Source of the DNA: Jiella avicenniae
GTDB taxonomy: Bacteria; Pseudomonadota; Alphaproteobacteria; Rhizobiales; Rhizobiaceae
NCBI RefSeq assembly: GCF_021390325.1
Contig: NZ_JAJUWU010000003.1
Coordinates: 124,001-188,000, forward strand
Direction of reading: 5' to 3'
DNA length: 64,000 bases
The notes under the pieces are model-generated. The model was not told where the DNA came from, ran no database searches, and saw only the letters and a list, made by a program, of their open reading frames with translations. Position 1 is the stretch's first letter. Every line of letters starts with the position of its first letter. This document shows, piece after piece, positions 52,893-61,787 of the stretch. Position numbers and translations under genes: made by a program.

Positions 52893-52960
52893 GCCGCTGC
52901 TGGCGGGTTCGCAGGGCGCTCCGGCGATCTTGCAGTTTCTCCCCTGCCCGTGCCGGAGCT

Positions 52961-55900
52961 TCATTCCCACCCGTCGCCGACCAACGAGAACGGCCCCCAA
53001 TAGGCCGGATGCGACCATTGCGGGTTCTCGGCGACCATCGCCGCCATGGAGCGGCGCAGCGCCTCGGCTTTCGGGACCCCGTCGCGCGCCGCCAGCGCCA
53101 CGGTCCGGGTGGTCAGGCCGACGGTCGCCTCGGAGGCGATCGGCCAGTGGGAGACGAGCAGCGAGCGCGCCCCGGCATGGAAGAACGCCTGCGCCAGGCC
53201 CGACAACCCCTCCGCGTTGGGCTCGCCGTTGGAGGCGGCGGTGTCGCAGGCGGACAGGACGACGAATTCGGCGTCGAGATCGAGGGCGGCGATGCGGCTG
53301 GCGGTGAGAATGCCGTCGTCCTTCGGCCCGCCCCCGCCAGCAGCGAGGAGGATGGCGGGCTCGTCGACGCCGGGGATCGTGCCGGCGGTCACGGCATGGG
53401 TCGCAAAGGCGAGGATCCGGTAGTTCGAAAGCTTTGCTCTCTGCACCGAGGCGAGGGTCGCCTCGTTCCCGAGGAACAGCGTCCCGCCGTCGAGGACGGA
53501 CTGCATGGTCTTCAGTTCGATTTGCGTCTCCGGCAAGGGCGGAGCGGCGGCGAGGATCGCCCGCACGCGCCGCTCCTGCGGCGTGGCTGCGCCGGACGCG
53601 GTTGCCTCGGCGCCCGCGAACAGCGGATCGCCGAAGCCCGCGAAGAGCCGGTTCGCCCTGGAGGGACGGCGTGTCTCTCGCGCCGAAACGAAGGAGTCGA
53701 CGCCCGGGACGATCGATATCGCATGCGACAGGCCCAGCCAGTCGACGGTGCGGTAGTCCGCCCCCGGTGCCGCCGGCGTCTGCGGCAGAATGCCGGGAGG
53801 AAGGCTCTGCATCGCTCCGTCCGGCACGACGATCAGATGGCGATAGCGACCGAGCTCGGCGCCGAACGGGCCGAAGGTCGCGGCATAGAGGGCGTTGGCA
53901 GCGTCGAGGTCGAACGCCGGCAGTTCGCCCCATTGCGGAAAGGCGACGGAACGGCGGATCCGGGTCACCAGGGCGGCGACGTCGCGCCGGCCGAGCGGGC
54001 CGGTCTTCAGCGCGGCGCCGTTTCGGGAAATCAGGAAGAGATGGGTTCGGTCGGCGGCGACGACCTCCACGATCAGCGCCTCGTCCGGCCGCAGCGCCGA
54101 TTGCAGGGCTGCGAGACCGACGGGTTCGAGCGCCCGGCGATAGGCGGGATATTGCGACGCGATGGCCGCGTCGAGGTCGCCGACTTCGGCGCGCAGGCGT
54201 CTCGCCTCTTTCGCCAACCCCTCGCCCGACCCCTCGTCGCCGAGACCCGCCAGCGCGTCGCTCTCGCGGCGCTCGACGCTCGCGAGCTGCCGGGCGGCAT
54301 CCTGGCGCTGGCGGACCAGGGCTTCGACTTTCGGGCCGGCGCCGGAAAAGCGGGCTGAGAGATCGGCCGCGACGCGGCCCGTCACCGATGCGATCGCCCG
54401 CTGCGCCAGGCCGAAGGCCTCGTCGAGGTCCGAGCCCGTCTGCTTCGGGCGCTCGGCGAGAAGCGCCAGATGGGTCTCGAAGGTCGGTCGGGCAATCCGC
54501 TGTTCGGCTGCCGCGATCGTCGTCTCCTCGCCGCTGAAAAGCCCGGCGCCGGCAAGGTTGGCCGTGGCCGCGCGCGCGGCGGCGAGAGCATCCGCCGTCC
54601 GCCCCATCGCGGCGAGGATCTGTGCCTTGACGGTCAGGGCCCGCGTATCCGCCGCCATGCCGTGGCGGCCGGAAAGGTCGATCGCCGCGTCGATTGCCGT
54701 AAGGGCGGCCTCGTCCTCGGCGAGCGCATGATGCAGCTCGGCACTGGTGATCAGCGGAAGCGTCAGGGCGGTCCCCTTGCGGTCCGCCTCGCGTTTCAGG
54801 ATCGCGACGGCGCGCTCCGTTTCCGTCAACGCTTCGCGCAGGCGGTCGCCGGCCTGCAGCGCCAGAGCAAGGGCGAAATGGCCGAGCGCCAGGAGTCGGC
54901 TGTCGCCGATCTCGGCCTTTTCCAGAGCGGCGAGGCCTTCCCGCGCGACGCGCTCGCCGGTCTGCGGGTCGCCGAGCCGCAGATGCAGCCGCACGGTCTC
55001 AAGCTTGGTGGTGGCGACGTCGAGCGCATTCGGCCCGTAGGCTTCGCTCAGGATCGTCAGCGCGCGCTGATAGTGGGCCAGCGCGGTTCGCGGCTCGCCG
55101 AGCTCCTGGTGCGCGAGGGCGAGGCTGAGGCTGCTGCGCGCCACCATCGGATCGTCCGGGCCGGACAGCCGCTCGTAAAGCAGCAGCGCGTCGTTCAGAT
55201 CGGCGACGGCATCGCGGAAGTGCGAGCGCACCAGGGAGACGTAGCCGGCGTCGTAGAGGCTGTGGGCATAGTCGAGCGTCTCGGTCTGCCTGCTGGCTTC
55301 GAGATCTTGCCGCAGCCCCGCGACGGCGGCGGCGGCATCCTCCCAGCGCTCCTCCAGGAAGGCGAGCTTCAGCTCGGCGAAGACCAGCGGTTCGGGACCG
55401 ACCGGCGCGTCGGTGGCCTCGACGTCGGCCTTCAAGGCAGCGACCTCGGCAGCGAGGCCGGCATGGTCCCTGCGGTTGAAGAAGCCTTCGATGCGGATGG
55501 CGTGAAGCGCCAGGCTCAGCCGCGGGTCCTTAGCGCCGGCGGCGGCGATCAGCCGCGCGATCTCCTCCGTGCGGGCCAGCGCCGCGATCCAGGAGCCACG
55601 TTCGCCCTCCAGCCGGGCGCGCTGGAGCGCGACCTTGATCCGGCGAGCGGCATTCGGGGCGCGTCTGGCATAGAGGTCGTCGGATTTCGCGGCATAGGCG
55701 AGCGCCCCGACCCGGTCGCCGGCCGCCTCCCAGGCGACGGCCATGTCGGCCGCCAACTGCGCAACCTCCTCGCCGTCGGGGCCGAAGACCTTCGGCAGCG
55801 TCGTTTCGAGACCCAAGTAGAGTTCGCGGGCATCGGCAAGCCGTCCGCCGAGATAGAGCGCCGCCGCCAGCCGGTAGCCCTCGATCACCGCCGCCGCGTC

Positions 55901-56080
55901 GGTGGCCGTACCTGCCGCGACGCCGGCACGATAGGCGTCGAGCCGCACCGAAAGGCCGTCTTCGGCGGAGGGGGCGGCGGAGCTTTGCTGCGCGTCGGCG
56001 AGAGGCGCCGCCGCGACCAGAAAGACCAGCGCGAGGGCGGCGCGGAGAATGGCGGACAGTTTGCCGTCGCTCGGAACCAT
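52961..56080 (-). CDS. Exported TPR-CHAT domain protein
   Basis: This 1039-residue protein has a signal peptide in about residues 1-31 (ending ADAQ). About 600 residues of tetratricopeptide-like helical repeats follow (e.g. LSLALAHQELGEPRTALAHYQRAL), then a coiled-coil segment, then a CHAT domain (about 690-1039). The caspase-like dyad is visible as His in FATHAV (about 895) and Cys in LSACDTA (about 945), so protease activity is plausible. CHAT proteins can be separase-like peptidases. The ATG at 56080 was chosen because it opens the signal peptide. It is third in a minus-strand series after the Slam-like and FecR/TbpB-like genes, with a 102-bp gap containing an 11-bp inverted repeat. Confidence 0.85.
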   Translation of the reverse strand: MVPSDGKLSAILRAALALVFLVAAAPLADAQQSSAAPSAEDGLSVRLDAYRAGVAAGTATDAAAVIEGYRLAAALYLGGRLADARELYLGLETTLPKVFGPDGEEVAQLAADMAVAWEAAGDRVGALAYAAKSDDLYARRAPNAARRIKVALQRARLEGERGSWIAALARTEEIARLIAAAGAKDPRLSLALHAIRIEGFFNRRDHAGLAAEVAALKADVEATDAPVGPEPLVFAELKLAFLEERWEDAAAAVAGLRQDLEASRQTETLDYAHSLYDAGYVSLVRSHFRDAVADLNDALLLYERLSGPDDPMVARSSLSLALAHQELGEPRTALAHYQRALTILSEAYGPNALDVATTKLETVRLHLRLGDPQTGERVAREGLAALEKAEIGDSRLLALGHFALALALQAGDRLREALTETERAVAILKREADRKGTALTLPLITSAELHHALAEDEAALTAIDAAIDLSGRHGMAADTRALTVKAQILAAMGRTADALAAARAATANLAGAGLFSGEETTIAAAEQRIARPTFETHLALLAERPKQTGSDLDEAFGLAQRAIASVTGRVAADLSARFSGAGPKVEALVRQRQDAARQLASVERRESDALAGLGDEGSGEGLAKEARRLRAEVGDLDAAIASQYPAYRRALEPVGLAALQSALRPDEALIVEVVAADRTHLFLISRNGAALKTGPLGRRDVAALVTRIRRSVAFPQWGELPAFDLDAANALYAATFGPFGAELGRYRHLIVVPDGAMQSLPPGILPQTPAAPGADYRTVDWLGLSHAISIVPGVDSFVSARETRRPSRANRLFAGFGDPLFAGAEATASGAATPQERRVRAILAAAPPLPETQIELKTMQSVLDGGTLFLGNEATLASVQRAKLSNYRILAFATHAVTAGTIPGVDEPAILLAAGGGGPKDDGILTASRIAALDLDAEFVVLSACDTAASNGEPNAEGLSGLAQAFFHAGARSLLVSHWPIASEATVGLTTRTVALAARDGVPKAEALRRSMAAMVAENPQWSHPAYWGPFSLVGDGWE

Positions 56081-56111
56081 GGCGGCCGTCGGACCCAGCA
56101 ACAATTGACCC

Positions 56112-56140
56112 TGCGTCATGGCTTGTATCGCCATGACGCA
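56112..56140 (-). repeat. 11-bp perfect inverted repeat upstream of the CHAT gene
   Basis: TGCGTCATGGC (56112-56122) and GCCATGACGCA (56130-56140) flank a 7-nt loop, 32 bases upstream of the CHAT gene ATG. It lies between two genes of the presumed operon, with no T-run. It may be an operator for an internal promoter or an RNA element. Confidence 0.6.
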
Positions 56141-56182
56141 AGGTCATCAAGCTCCGTAGGCCCGGCGCCGGGGATCCGCCCG

Positions 56183-59100
56183 TTATTGCACCTTGCCGAT
56201 GAAGACGCCCTGGCCGAAATAGTTGGCGTTGCCCACCGGCGAGATGGAGACGGTGCCGGCCGTTTCCGGCGGCCGGCCGAGGTTGCCTGGATCGGCTGTG
56301 ACCGGGCCGAAGAAGCCGCCGTTCATCGTCATGGTCGACTGGCCGCCGGTGTGGGCGAGCGTGCCGTTGAAGCGGCTGGCGACGGTCTGCTTGTTGAGGG
56401 CGCCGGTATATTGACGCCCGTCGAGCGCTGCCTGCGCCGCACCGGTGCCGCTGCCGAAGTTCCAGTCGAAGGAGAACGTTCCGGTGGTGTCCCGGATCGA
56501 GGTCGCGTCGGCGATCGTACCGATGATCTGACCGGCATAGGCCGCCTGGACGTTGGTGGTGATCGTCGAATCGACGGTCGGCCGGCCGGCGACCATGTGG
56601 CCGAGATTGACCCGCGTCTGGCCGTTCGCGCCGGTGCCGAGGGCATCGCCGAAGAAGAAACCCCACTGGGCGTAATCGTACTGGCCGGGCTTGGTCATTC
56701 CCGCGGCAAAACCATCGGCGAGTTCGCCGGGCGAGACGATGACGCCGTTCTTGTTCCCGACGGCGGCATACTGTTTCTCGCTGACATACGCGCCCTTGCC
56801 CGGGTTCTGCGCGTCGCCCATCGTCATCTGCAGCGCCTCCGGTGTCTCGGTCGTGCCGAGCGCCTTGCCCTGCAACTCGATGGAGACGGCGACGAGGTTG
56901 TTGTCGCCCGGATTGGCGTCGACCGCGACGTTCGGATCGTCGGTCGCCCCCGTCAGCGAGACGAGACTGATCGTGCCGTCGGCATTCTTGCGCTCGCCGA
57001 TGCCGGCGGCATAGCCCACCGTCGGCGCACGGCTCGTGCGATTTGCCAGCGACGGGTCGTTTCCGGCCGTCACGGACTCGCCGATGGCGAGGCGGGTGAA
57101 GCCGTAGCTCGCCGTCGTGCCGTCCGAGGCCACCTCGGTGATCTGGCCGAGCGAGGTCTCGCTGCCGACTCCGCCGGAATTGTCGGCCGGACCGAGCGCG
57201 AAATAGCCGATGGCGTCGCCCATCTGGGCGTTGCCGAAGAAGAAGTGGGAATCGGTCGCGTCGTAGCCGGTGCCGAGCGAGCCGATCGGCCCGTCGATGG
57301 CGATCGAGGTCCGGGTGACGTCCTTGCGCGTCGATCCGACGAGCGTCCCGGCGAGCGAAATCGTCTGGTCCGTCGGGCCCTGGACGGCAATGTCGCCGAC
57401 CATGACGGAGATGTTGCTGAGGCCGTTGGCACTCATCTCGAAATCCCCGCGCATGGCGGTGTTGTAGCTGGTGACGCCGTTGCCGGAAACGACGACGAGA
57501 TCGGTATCCGCCCGCGTCTGGACGCCGCCGAGGAAGGTCGGCTCCCGCCGGAACGCGTCGTTGGCGTTGAAGCCGGCGACGCCGTCGGCCTGCCCCTCGA
57601 GGCTGGTGCCGGTGGCAAAGCCCCGCAGCCCGTCGGAAATGCGATAGGTCGAAACGGTGAAGCCGTTGTTGGTGCCCGGCAGCGTCGGCCCGTTGGTCGC
57701 GGCCCCGGACGGCGGCCCGCCGAAGGCCAGGAAGCGGCCGCCGTTCTGCAATGCCATGTCGTAGACCGAGAAGGTCGCGAGGCTGGTATTGTCGAACTGC
57801 AACTGGCCGACGCTCACCTCGTTGTTGGACGGAGGCTGGTAGAACGCCGACATGCCCACGGTCACGAATCGGCTCTGATCGAAATCATAGACGCTGGTGT
57901 CGAGCGTGCGCACGAAGGCGTTCGGATCCAGAGAGTTGCCGGCCTGATCCACGTCATTGTTCAGATTGCCCGATGCCGTCGCCGGCTTGTGCACGACGTT
58001 CCAGACGGTCGACGATTGGGCGCCATTGATATCGACCTGACCGTTCGTGACGTTCGCCTCCGTGGCGAAGGCCCATAGGTCGAAGAGGGCGGTGCCATAC
58101 GCGTACTGAAAGCCCGTCGCATTGCCGTTCTGATCGACCTGGTTGTCGGAGTTGCGGAAGTTCGACAGGCCGAAGAAGATGCCTTCGGACTGGCCATGGA
58201 TGAATTCGTAGACGCTCGTGTCGGCGACGCTCGTATTGAGCGGCGGCACGCTCTGGTTGGTGCCGCCGTTGGCGAGAACGACGGAACGAGAATTGTCGAT
58301 GAACAGCTCCGGCCGTTGATCCTCATATGCGGCAAGGCCCACGGCGCCGCCGTTGAGCGCGGGATCCTGCCTGACGCGGACGGGATTCCCGACGCGAACG
58401 CTCTGCGCGTCAGGATTGGTCGTCGCCGACGCGGTCTGGGTGTTGAGGGCGACCTGGATCGGCGCGGCGTCTCCGAGGCCGGAGCCGAGGTCGAGAGAAG
58501 GAGGCTGCGGCGCCGCCGGCGTGGGCGTGAGGGTCGCCGCCTGCTTCGTCGGCCCGCACTCGGCCGCGTCGTACTTTCCGGCATTGGCATCGCAGCGATC
58601 GGCGCCGGGGCGCGGCGAGGGCGTCGGAACGTTGCCGGGCGCGGCTGCCTGTCCGGCCGACTGGCCCGCTGCGGCCGGAGCCGGCGCGGCCGGTGGCGTC
58701 GCCGATGCCAGTCGCGCCGGCGCTGCGGCCGCCGAGGGAGCCGGGGCGCCGGACGGCGCGGCGACCGGTGCCGGCGCCGGCTGCCGCGCGGCCTGCGGCG
58801 CCTGCTGCGGGGGCACCGCCCGGCTGGCCGCGGCCATCTGCCGCCGTGGCTGCGCCGTGGTTCCCGCGGCCCTGCGAGCCGTGGCCATCGTCTCGATGCC
58901 GGGACCGCTGTCGACCGTCGTGCCCCCTGTGCCGATGGTCGCGAAACGCGGTCTGGCGCTGGAGCGGAACGTCTCCATCTGGTCGCCGATCGTCGTCCGG
59001 TCGAGCCTGTAGGGCTGCGCCGGCGTTCCGCCGCGGCGGAGCACCGTCCCGAATCCCGGCCGCGAAATGGTGCGCGACGCACCGGCGCCTTCGGCGACGA

Positions 59101-59539
59101 GCCTGTCGCCGACGACGAGCGTCGCGAAACCTTCGTCGGCGCTGATCAGCGCGGTGGAAGCGACGAGGCGGACCGTGCCGCCGGGTGTCGAGACCTCGAC
59201 CGGGCTGGTGCCGCCGCGCGCGCCGACGGCGATCCTGGCGCTGCCCCGGACGAGTTCGAGCCGCAACCGGCGCGCCCCGCTGCGGCCGTCATAGGAGAAC
59301 TGGCGGACCGCGATCTGGGAGCGCGGGGCGAGCGTGATCGACGTGCCGTCCGCCAGAAGCAGCTCGAGACTGCTCGCGCCACTTTCATGCAGCGTCAGGG
59401 CGAGGGCCGGGCCGGCGCCCGCCATGCCCGGGACGAAAGGCGCGGCGAACTGGATCGCGACGGCCGCGACACTTGCCGCAAGCACGCTGCCAGCCGAAGA
59501 GGACCGGTGGAAAGGGCGGAAGGGACGACGAGACGTCAT
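56183..59539 (-). CDS. Giant FecR-domain protein with TbpB-like C-terminal barrel
   Basis: This 1118-residue exported protein has a long signal-like N-terminus (about 1-48). A FecR domain follows (about 60-165: LLLADGTSITLAPRSQIAVR, SYDGRSGARRLRLELVRG, VEVSTPGGTVRLVAS). Next come an Ala/Pro-rich linker (about 220-350) with a Cys pair near its end, and a long beta-rich passenger. The last 130 residues (SFDWNFGSGTGAAQ, then MNGGFFGP and a Gly-ending strand) resemble the transferrin-binding-protein B-type barrel found in Slam cargo. No lipobox Cys was seen. The ATG at 59539 has GGAG eight bases upstream. It lies 95 bp after the Slam-like gene, suggesting a cargo-translocator pair. This FecR is not next to a sigma factor, so it is not a classical anti-sigma regulator. 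Confidence 0.75.
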   Translation of the reverse strand: MTSRRPFRPFHRSSSAGSVLAASVAAVAIQFAAPFVPGMAGAGPALALTLHESGASSLELLLADGTSITLAPRSQIAVRQFSYDGRSGARRLRLELVRGSARIAVGARGGTSPVEVSTPGGTVRLVASTALISADEGFATLVVGDRLVAEGAGASRTISRPGFGTVLRRGGTPAQPYRLDRTTIGDQMETFRSSARPRFATIGTGGTTVDSGPGIETMATARRAAGTTAQPRRQMAAASRAVPPQQAPQAARQPAPAPVAAPSGAPAPSAAAAPARLASATPPAAPAPAAAGQSAGQAAAPGNVPTPSPRPGADRCDANAGKYDAAECGPTKQAATLTPTPAAPQPPSLDLGSGLGDAAPIQVALNTQTASATTNPDAQSVRVGNPVRVRQDPALNGGAVGLAAYEDQRPELFIDNSRSVVLANGGTNQSVPPLNTSVADTSVYEFIHGQSEGIFFGLSNFRNSDNQVDQNGNATGFQYAYGTALFDLWAFATEANVTNGQVDINGAQSSTVWNVVHKPATASGNLNNDVDQAGNSLDPNAFVRTLDTSVYDFDQSRFVTVGMSAFYQPPSNNEVSVGQLQFDNTSLATFSVYDMALQNGGRFLAFGGPPSGAATNGPTLPGTNNGFTVSTYRISDGLRGFATGTSLEGQADGVAGFNANDAFRREPTFLGGVQTRADTDLVVVSGNGVTSYNTAMRGDFEMSANGLSNISVMVGDIAVQGPTDQTISLAGTLVGSTRKDVTRTSIAIDGPIGSLGTGYDATDSHFFFGNAQMGDAIGYFALGPADNSGGVGSETSLGQITEVASDGTTASYGFTRLAIGESVTAGNDPSLANRTSRAPTVGYAAGIGERKNADGTISLVSLTGATDDPNVAVDANPGDNNLVAVSIELQGKALGTTETPEALQMTMGDAQNPGKGAYVSEKQYAAVGNKNGVIVSPGELADGFAAGMTKPGQYDYAQWGFFFGDALGTGANGQTRVNLGHMVAGRPTVDSTITTNVQAAYAGQIIGTIADATSIRDTTGTFSFDWNFGSGTGAAQAALDGRQYTGALNKQTVASRFNGTLAHTGGQSTMTMNGGFFGPVTADPGNLGRPPETAGTVSISPVGNANYFGQGVFIGKVQ

Positions 59540-59634
59540 GGTCATCTCCGGCAGTCGGGCGAAAAGAACGGATGCAAGGTCTGCGGCGAGAATGGAGGCG
59601 GGACCGCGTCCCGGCGTGAACGACGAGCGGCGCA

Positions 59635-60981
59635 TCAGAACCGCACCGCCAGGCCGAGGCTCGTCGACAGGTTGTCGTAGTCGAACAGCGCGATGTTCGA
59701 ATCGTTGTTCTGGTAGCCGACCTCCAGGACGACGTCGACGCTGTCGTTGATCGGCACGGTCTGCGTGAACCCGACCTCGAAGAGAAAATCGCTGCGGGCT
59801 TCGGTCGCGATCAGCCGGGGATTGCCCGCGTCGTACTCGATGGCCTGCAGACCCGCCGAAAAGCTGCTCGTCCAGACGAGATTCGTGGCGGCGACCGGGT
59901 CGAGATACCGGATGGCGTAGCTCGCCCCGCCGAAGACGACCGTGCGGTCTTCCCAATGGACGCGGGCATCTCTGAGGGCGACGCCGGCGCTGACGCCGAA
60001 AGTCTGGTTCTGCGTCAGCGCATAGGCGAGTTCCGCCGAGAAACTGTATTGCCCGCCGGTCTGCTCGCTGGCCAGCGGCCGGAAGTCGCTGTGGTTGTAA
60101 TCCTGGTAGACCGCCTCGCCGGTGACGACGAGCTGCAGCTCCGGCGCCAGCAGATGGCGGACGGACAGGCCGCCGCCGATCTGGTTGAGATAGTCCTTGT
60201 CGTCGAGGCCGAAGATCGTGCCGGTGACGTATGGGCGGATTTCGGTGGCGCCGAGCGCTCCTTCGAAACCGAGCCATGGCCCGGCATTGGCCGAAACATA
60301 GAGCGTGTCGTAACGCTTCTGTTCGAAATGCCGCTTGGTGCCGACCACCGCGTCGACGACGAAGCGGCTGGCGTCCTGATAGCCGAGATCGTGGGTGTAG
60401 GTCGCCTGCCCGGTCGCGACGAAACTTCCGTCGGCCTTCGACATCGCCGAGGGATCGAGCACCAGCGGTATGCCGCCCAGCGTGATGTCGGCGCCGCTCG
60501 GGCCGAGATTGACGTTGGAATCATAGCGCAGCCCCGTATAGAGCCGAGCGACGAGGCTATAGGGCCTGGAGCCGTCGATCGCCTGGTCGAGCGTCGCCGC
60601 CCCGCGCTCGCGCACCGGAGCCGGCATCGCCGGATTTTCCAGTGCGGTGTCGAGATAAGTCTCGGCGAGAGCCTCGTTGCCGAGCTTCTGGTAGAGCAGA
60701 CCGAGTTCCAGGCGGATGTTGTCGAGGCTCGGATCGGCGAGCAGCAACCGCTCGAGCGAGGCGATCGCATCGTTCACCGCGCCGAGGCGAACCGCGACCG
60801 CCGCATAGCGCACGGAACGCGACGGATCGGCCGGGTTTTCCAGAAGATCGGCATAGGCGGCCTGAAGCTGAGCCGCCGCCGGATTTTCCGCGGCAAGCAT
60901 CTCGCCGACCACGACGAAATTGATGAAGATGACAGCGATGGACCGGACAAAAATGGTCTTGATCGTTCTTGTCGGTCTCAT
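59635..60981 (-). CDS. TPR/outer-membrane beta-barrel protein, Slam-like (DUF560)
   Basis: This 448-residue protein has a signal peptide (about 1-38). Helical TPR-type repeats cover about 40-130 (AIASLERLLLADPSLDNIRLELGLLYQKLG), then a beta-barrel region (about 145-448) of alternating polar and hydrophobic strands ends in a terminal Phe (LGLAVRF), the outer-membrane protein signature. This is the layout of Slam (surface lipoprotein assembly modulator), which moves TbpB-like cargo to the cell surface. The ATG at 60981 has GGGAGA upstream. First gene of the cassette that continues with the FecR/TbpB-like protein and the CHAT protein. Confidence 0.8.
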   Translation of the reverse strand: MRPTRTIKTIFVRSIAVIFINFVVVGEMLAAENPAAAQLQAAYADLLENPADPSRSVRYAAVAVRLGAVNDAIASLERLLLADPSLDNIRLELGLLYQKLGNEALAETYLDTALENPAMPAPVRERGAATLDQAIDGSRPYSLVARLYTGLRYDSNVNLGPSGADITLGGIPLVLDPSAMSKADGSFVATGQATYTHDLGYQDASRFVVDAVVGTKRHFEQKRYDTLYVSANAGPWLGFEGALGATEIRPYVTGTIFGLDDKDYLNQIGGGLSVRHLLAPELQLVVTGEAVYQDYNHSDFRPLASEQTGGQYSFSAELAYALTQNQTFGVSAGVALRDARVHWEDRTVVFGGASYAIRYLDPVAATNLVWTSSFSAGLQAIEYDAGNPRLIATEARSDFLFEVGFTQTVPINDSVDVVLEVGYQNNDSNIALFDYDNLSTSLGLAVRF

Positions 60982-61787
60982 GGCAAATCTCTCCCGACCC
61001 CGCATAAATCAGCGTACAGCGACCCGACGGGCCACGAGACCGCCGAGGTCCCGCCCGATGTATGACGCAGACATTTCAATGCTTTCGCTGCATACTTGCA
61101 GTTATTTCCGCAAAACTTGCGCGGAGAGGACCAAAACGCTCAAAACGATCCCCACAATCCAGGCGATCGATATGATCCGGTGTCGCTTGCGCAAGCCTGA
61201 CGCTAAGTCAGATGCACGTCCCACCCTTACCCCCGGCGGCATCCCCGCTCGCCGTCACCCAATGGTCTCAAGACGATACGCAAACAATCCGAGACCGCCT
61301 GCCGAGAAGGCAATCTATTCGCGCCACTCGATCTTACTCTATTCGTGACGAGAAACTCCGATCCACGCTCTACGACTCGCGCACGAGTCCCAGAACTTCG
61401 GTTCGAATCACCTAAACTTCTACGCGGCGTGAGAAACGCTAGCGAAATCTCGTCATCCCGTACACCTTGGATTCGACACCAAGCTGCCGATCGGGAAACC
61501 GTGGAAGTCGATGTTGCCGCTGCGACACATTTTTCGCCAGCCACGGGTGGCTCATCGCACTTTTAAGTCTATGATTGAACGACTCTCGGACCGTCGCTGA
61601 CGGTGTCCGGCGTGTCCGCGGCGCGTGGCGCTCGCTGCCGATCCTCCGCATGCGTGGGGAGGTGGCCGGCGCCGAGATGAAACGAGAAACCAGTCCGTCA
61701 TGCCCGGCGCCTCGAGAAGCGTCGGACATGGCCGTATGTGCCGCTAAATCTTCGGGCCGCCGGGGCGGCCCGGAAATTTGCCGCCGA
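60982..61787. other. Upstream region of the Slam-like cassette
   Basis: This 806-bp gap has no convincing gene. It includes several small palindromes: CTGCA-TACT-TGCAG (61088-61101), a perfect GCTTGCGCAAGC (61185-61196), TGAC-GCTAA-GTCA (61198-61210), and AGCCAC-GG-GTGGCT (61539-61552). The first three lie 107-230 bases upstream of the Slam-like start and may be regulator sites. Confidence 0.5.
61185..61196. promoter_or_regulatory. 12-bp perfect palindrome upstream of the Slam-like cassette
   Basis: GCTTGCGCAAGC is self-complementary and lies about 205 bases upstream of the Slam-like ATG, next to a second short inverted repeat at 61198-61210. It could be an operator; no known consensus is matched. 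Confidence 0.3.

Noticed and set aside
56183-59539. Classical FecR anti-sigma regulator
   Set aside because: No sigma factor or TonB receptor gene is adjacent and the FecR domain is at the N-terminus of a large exported beta-rich protein.
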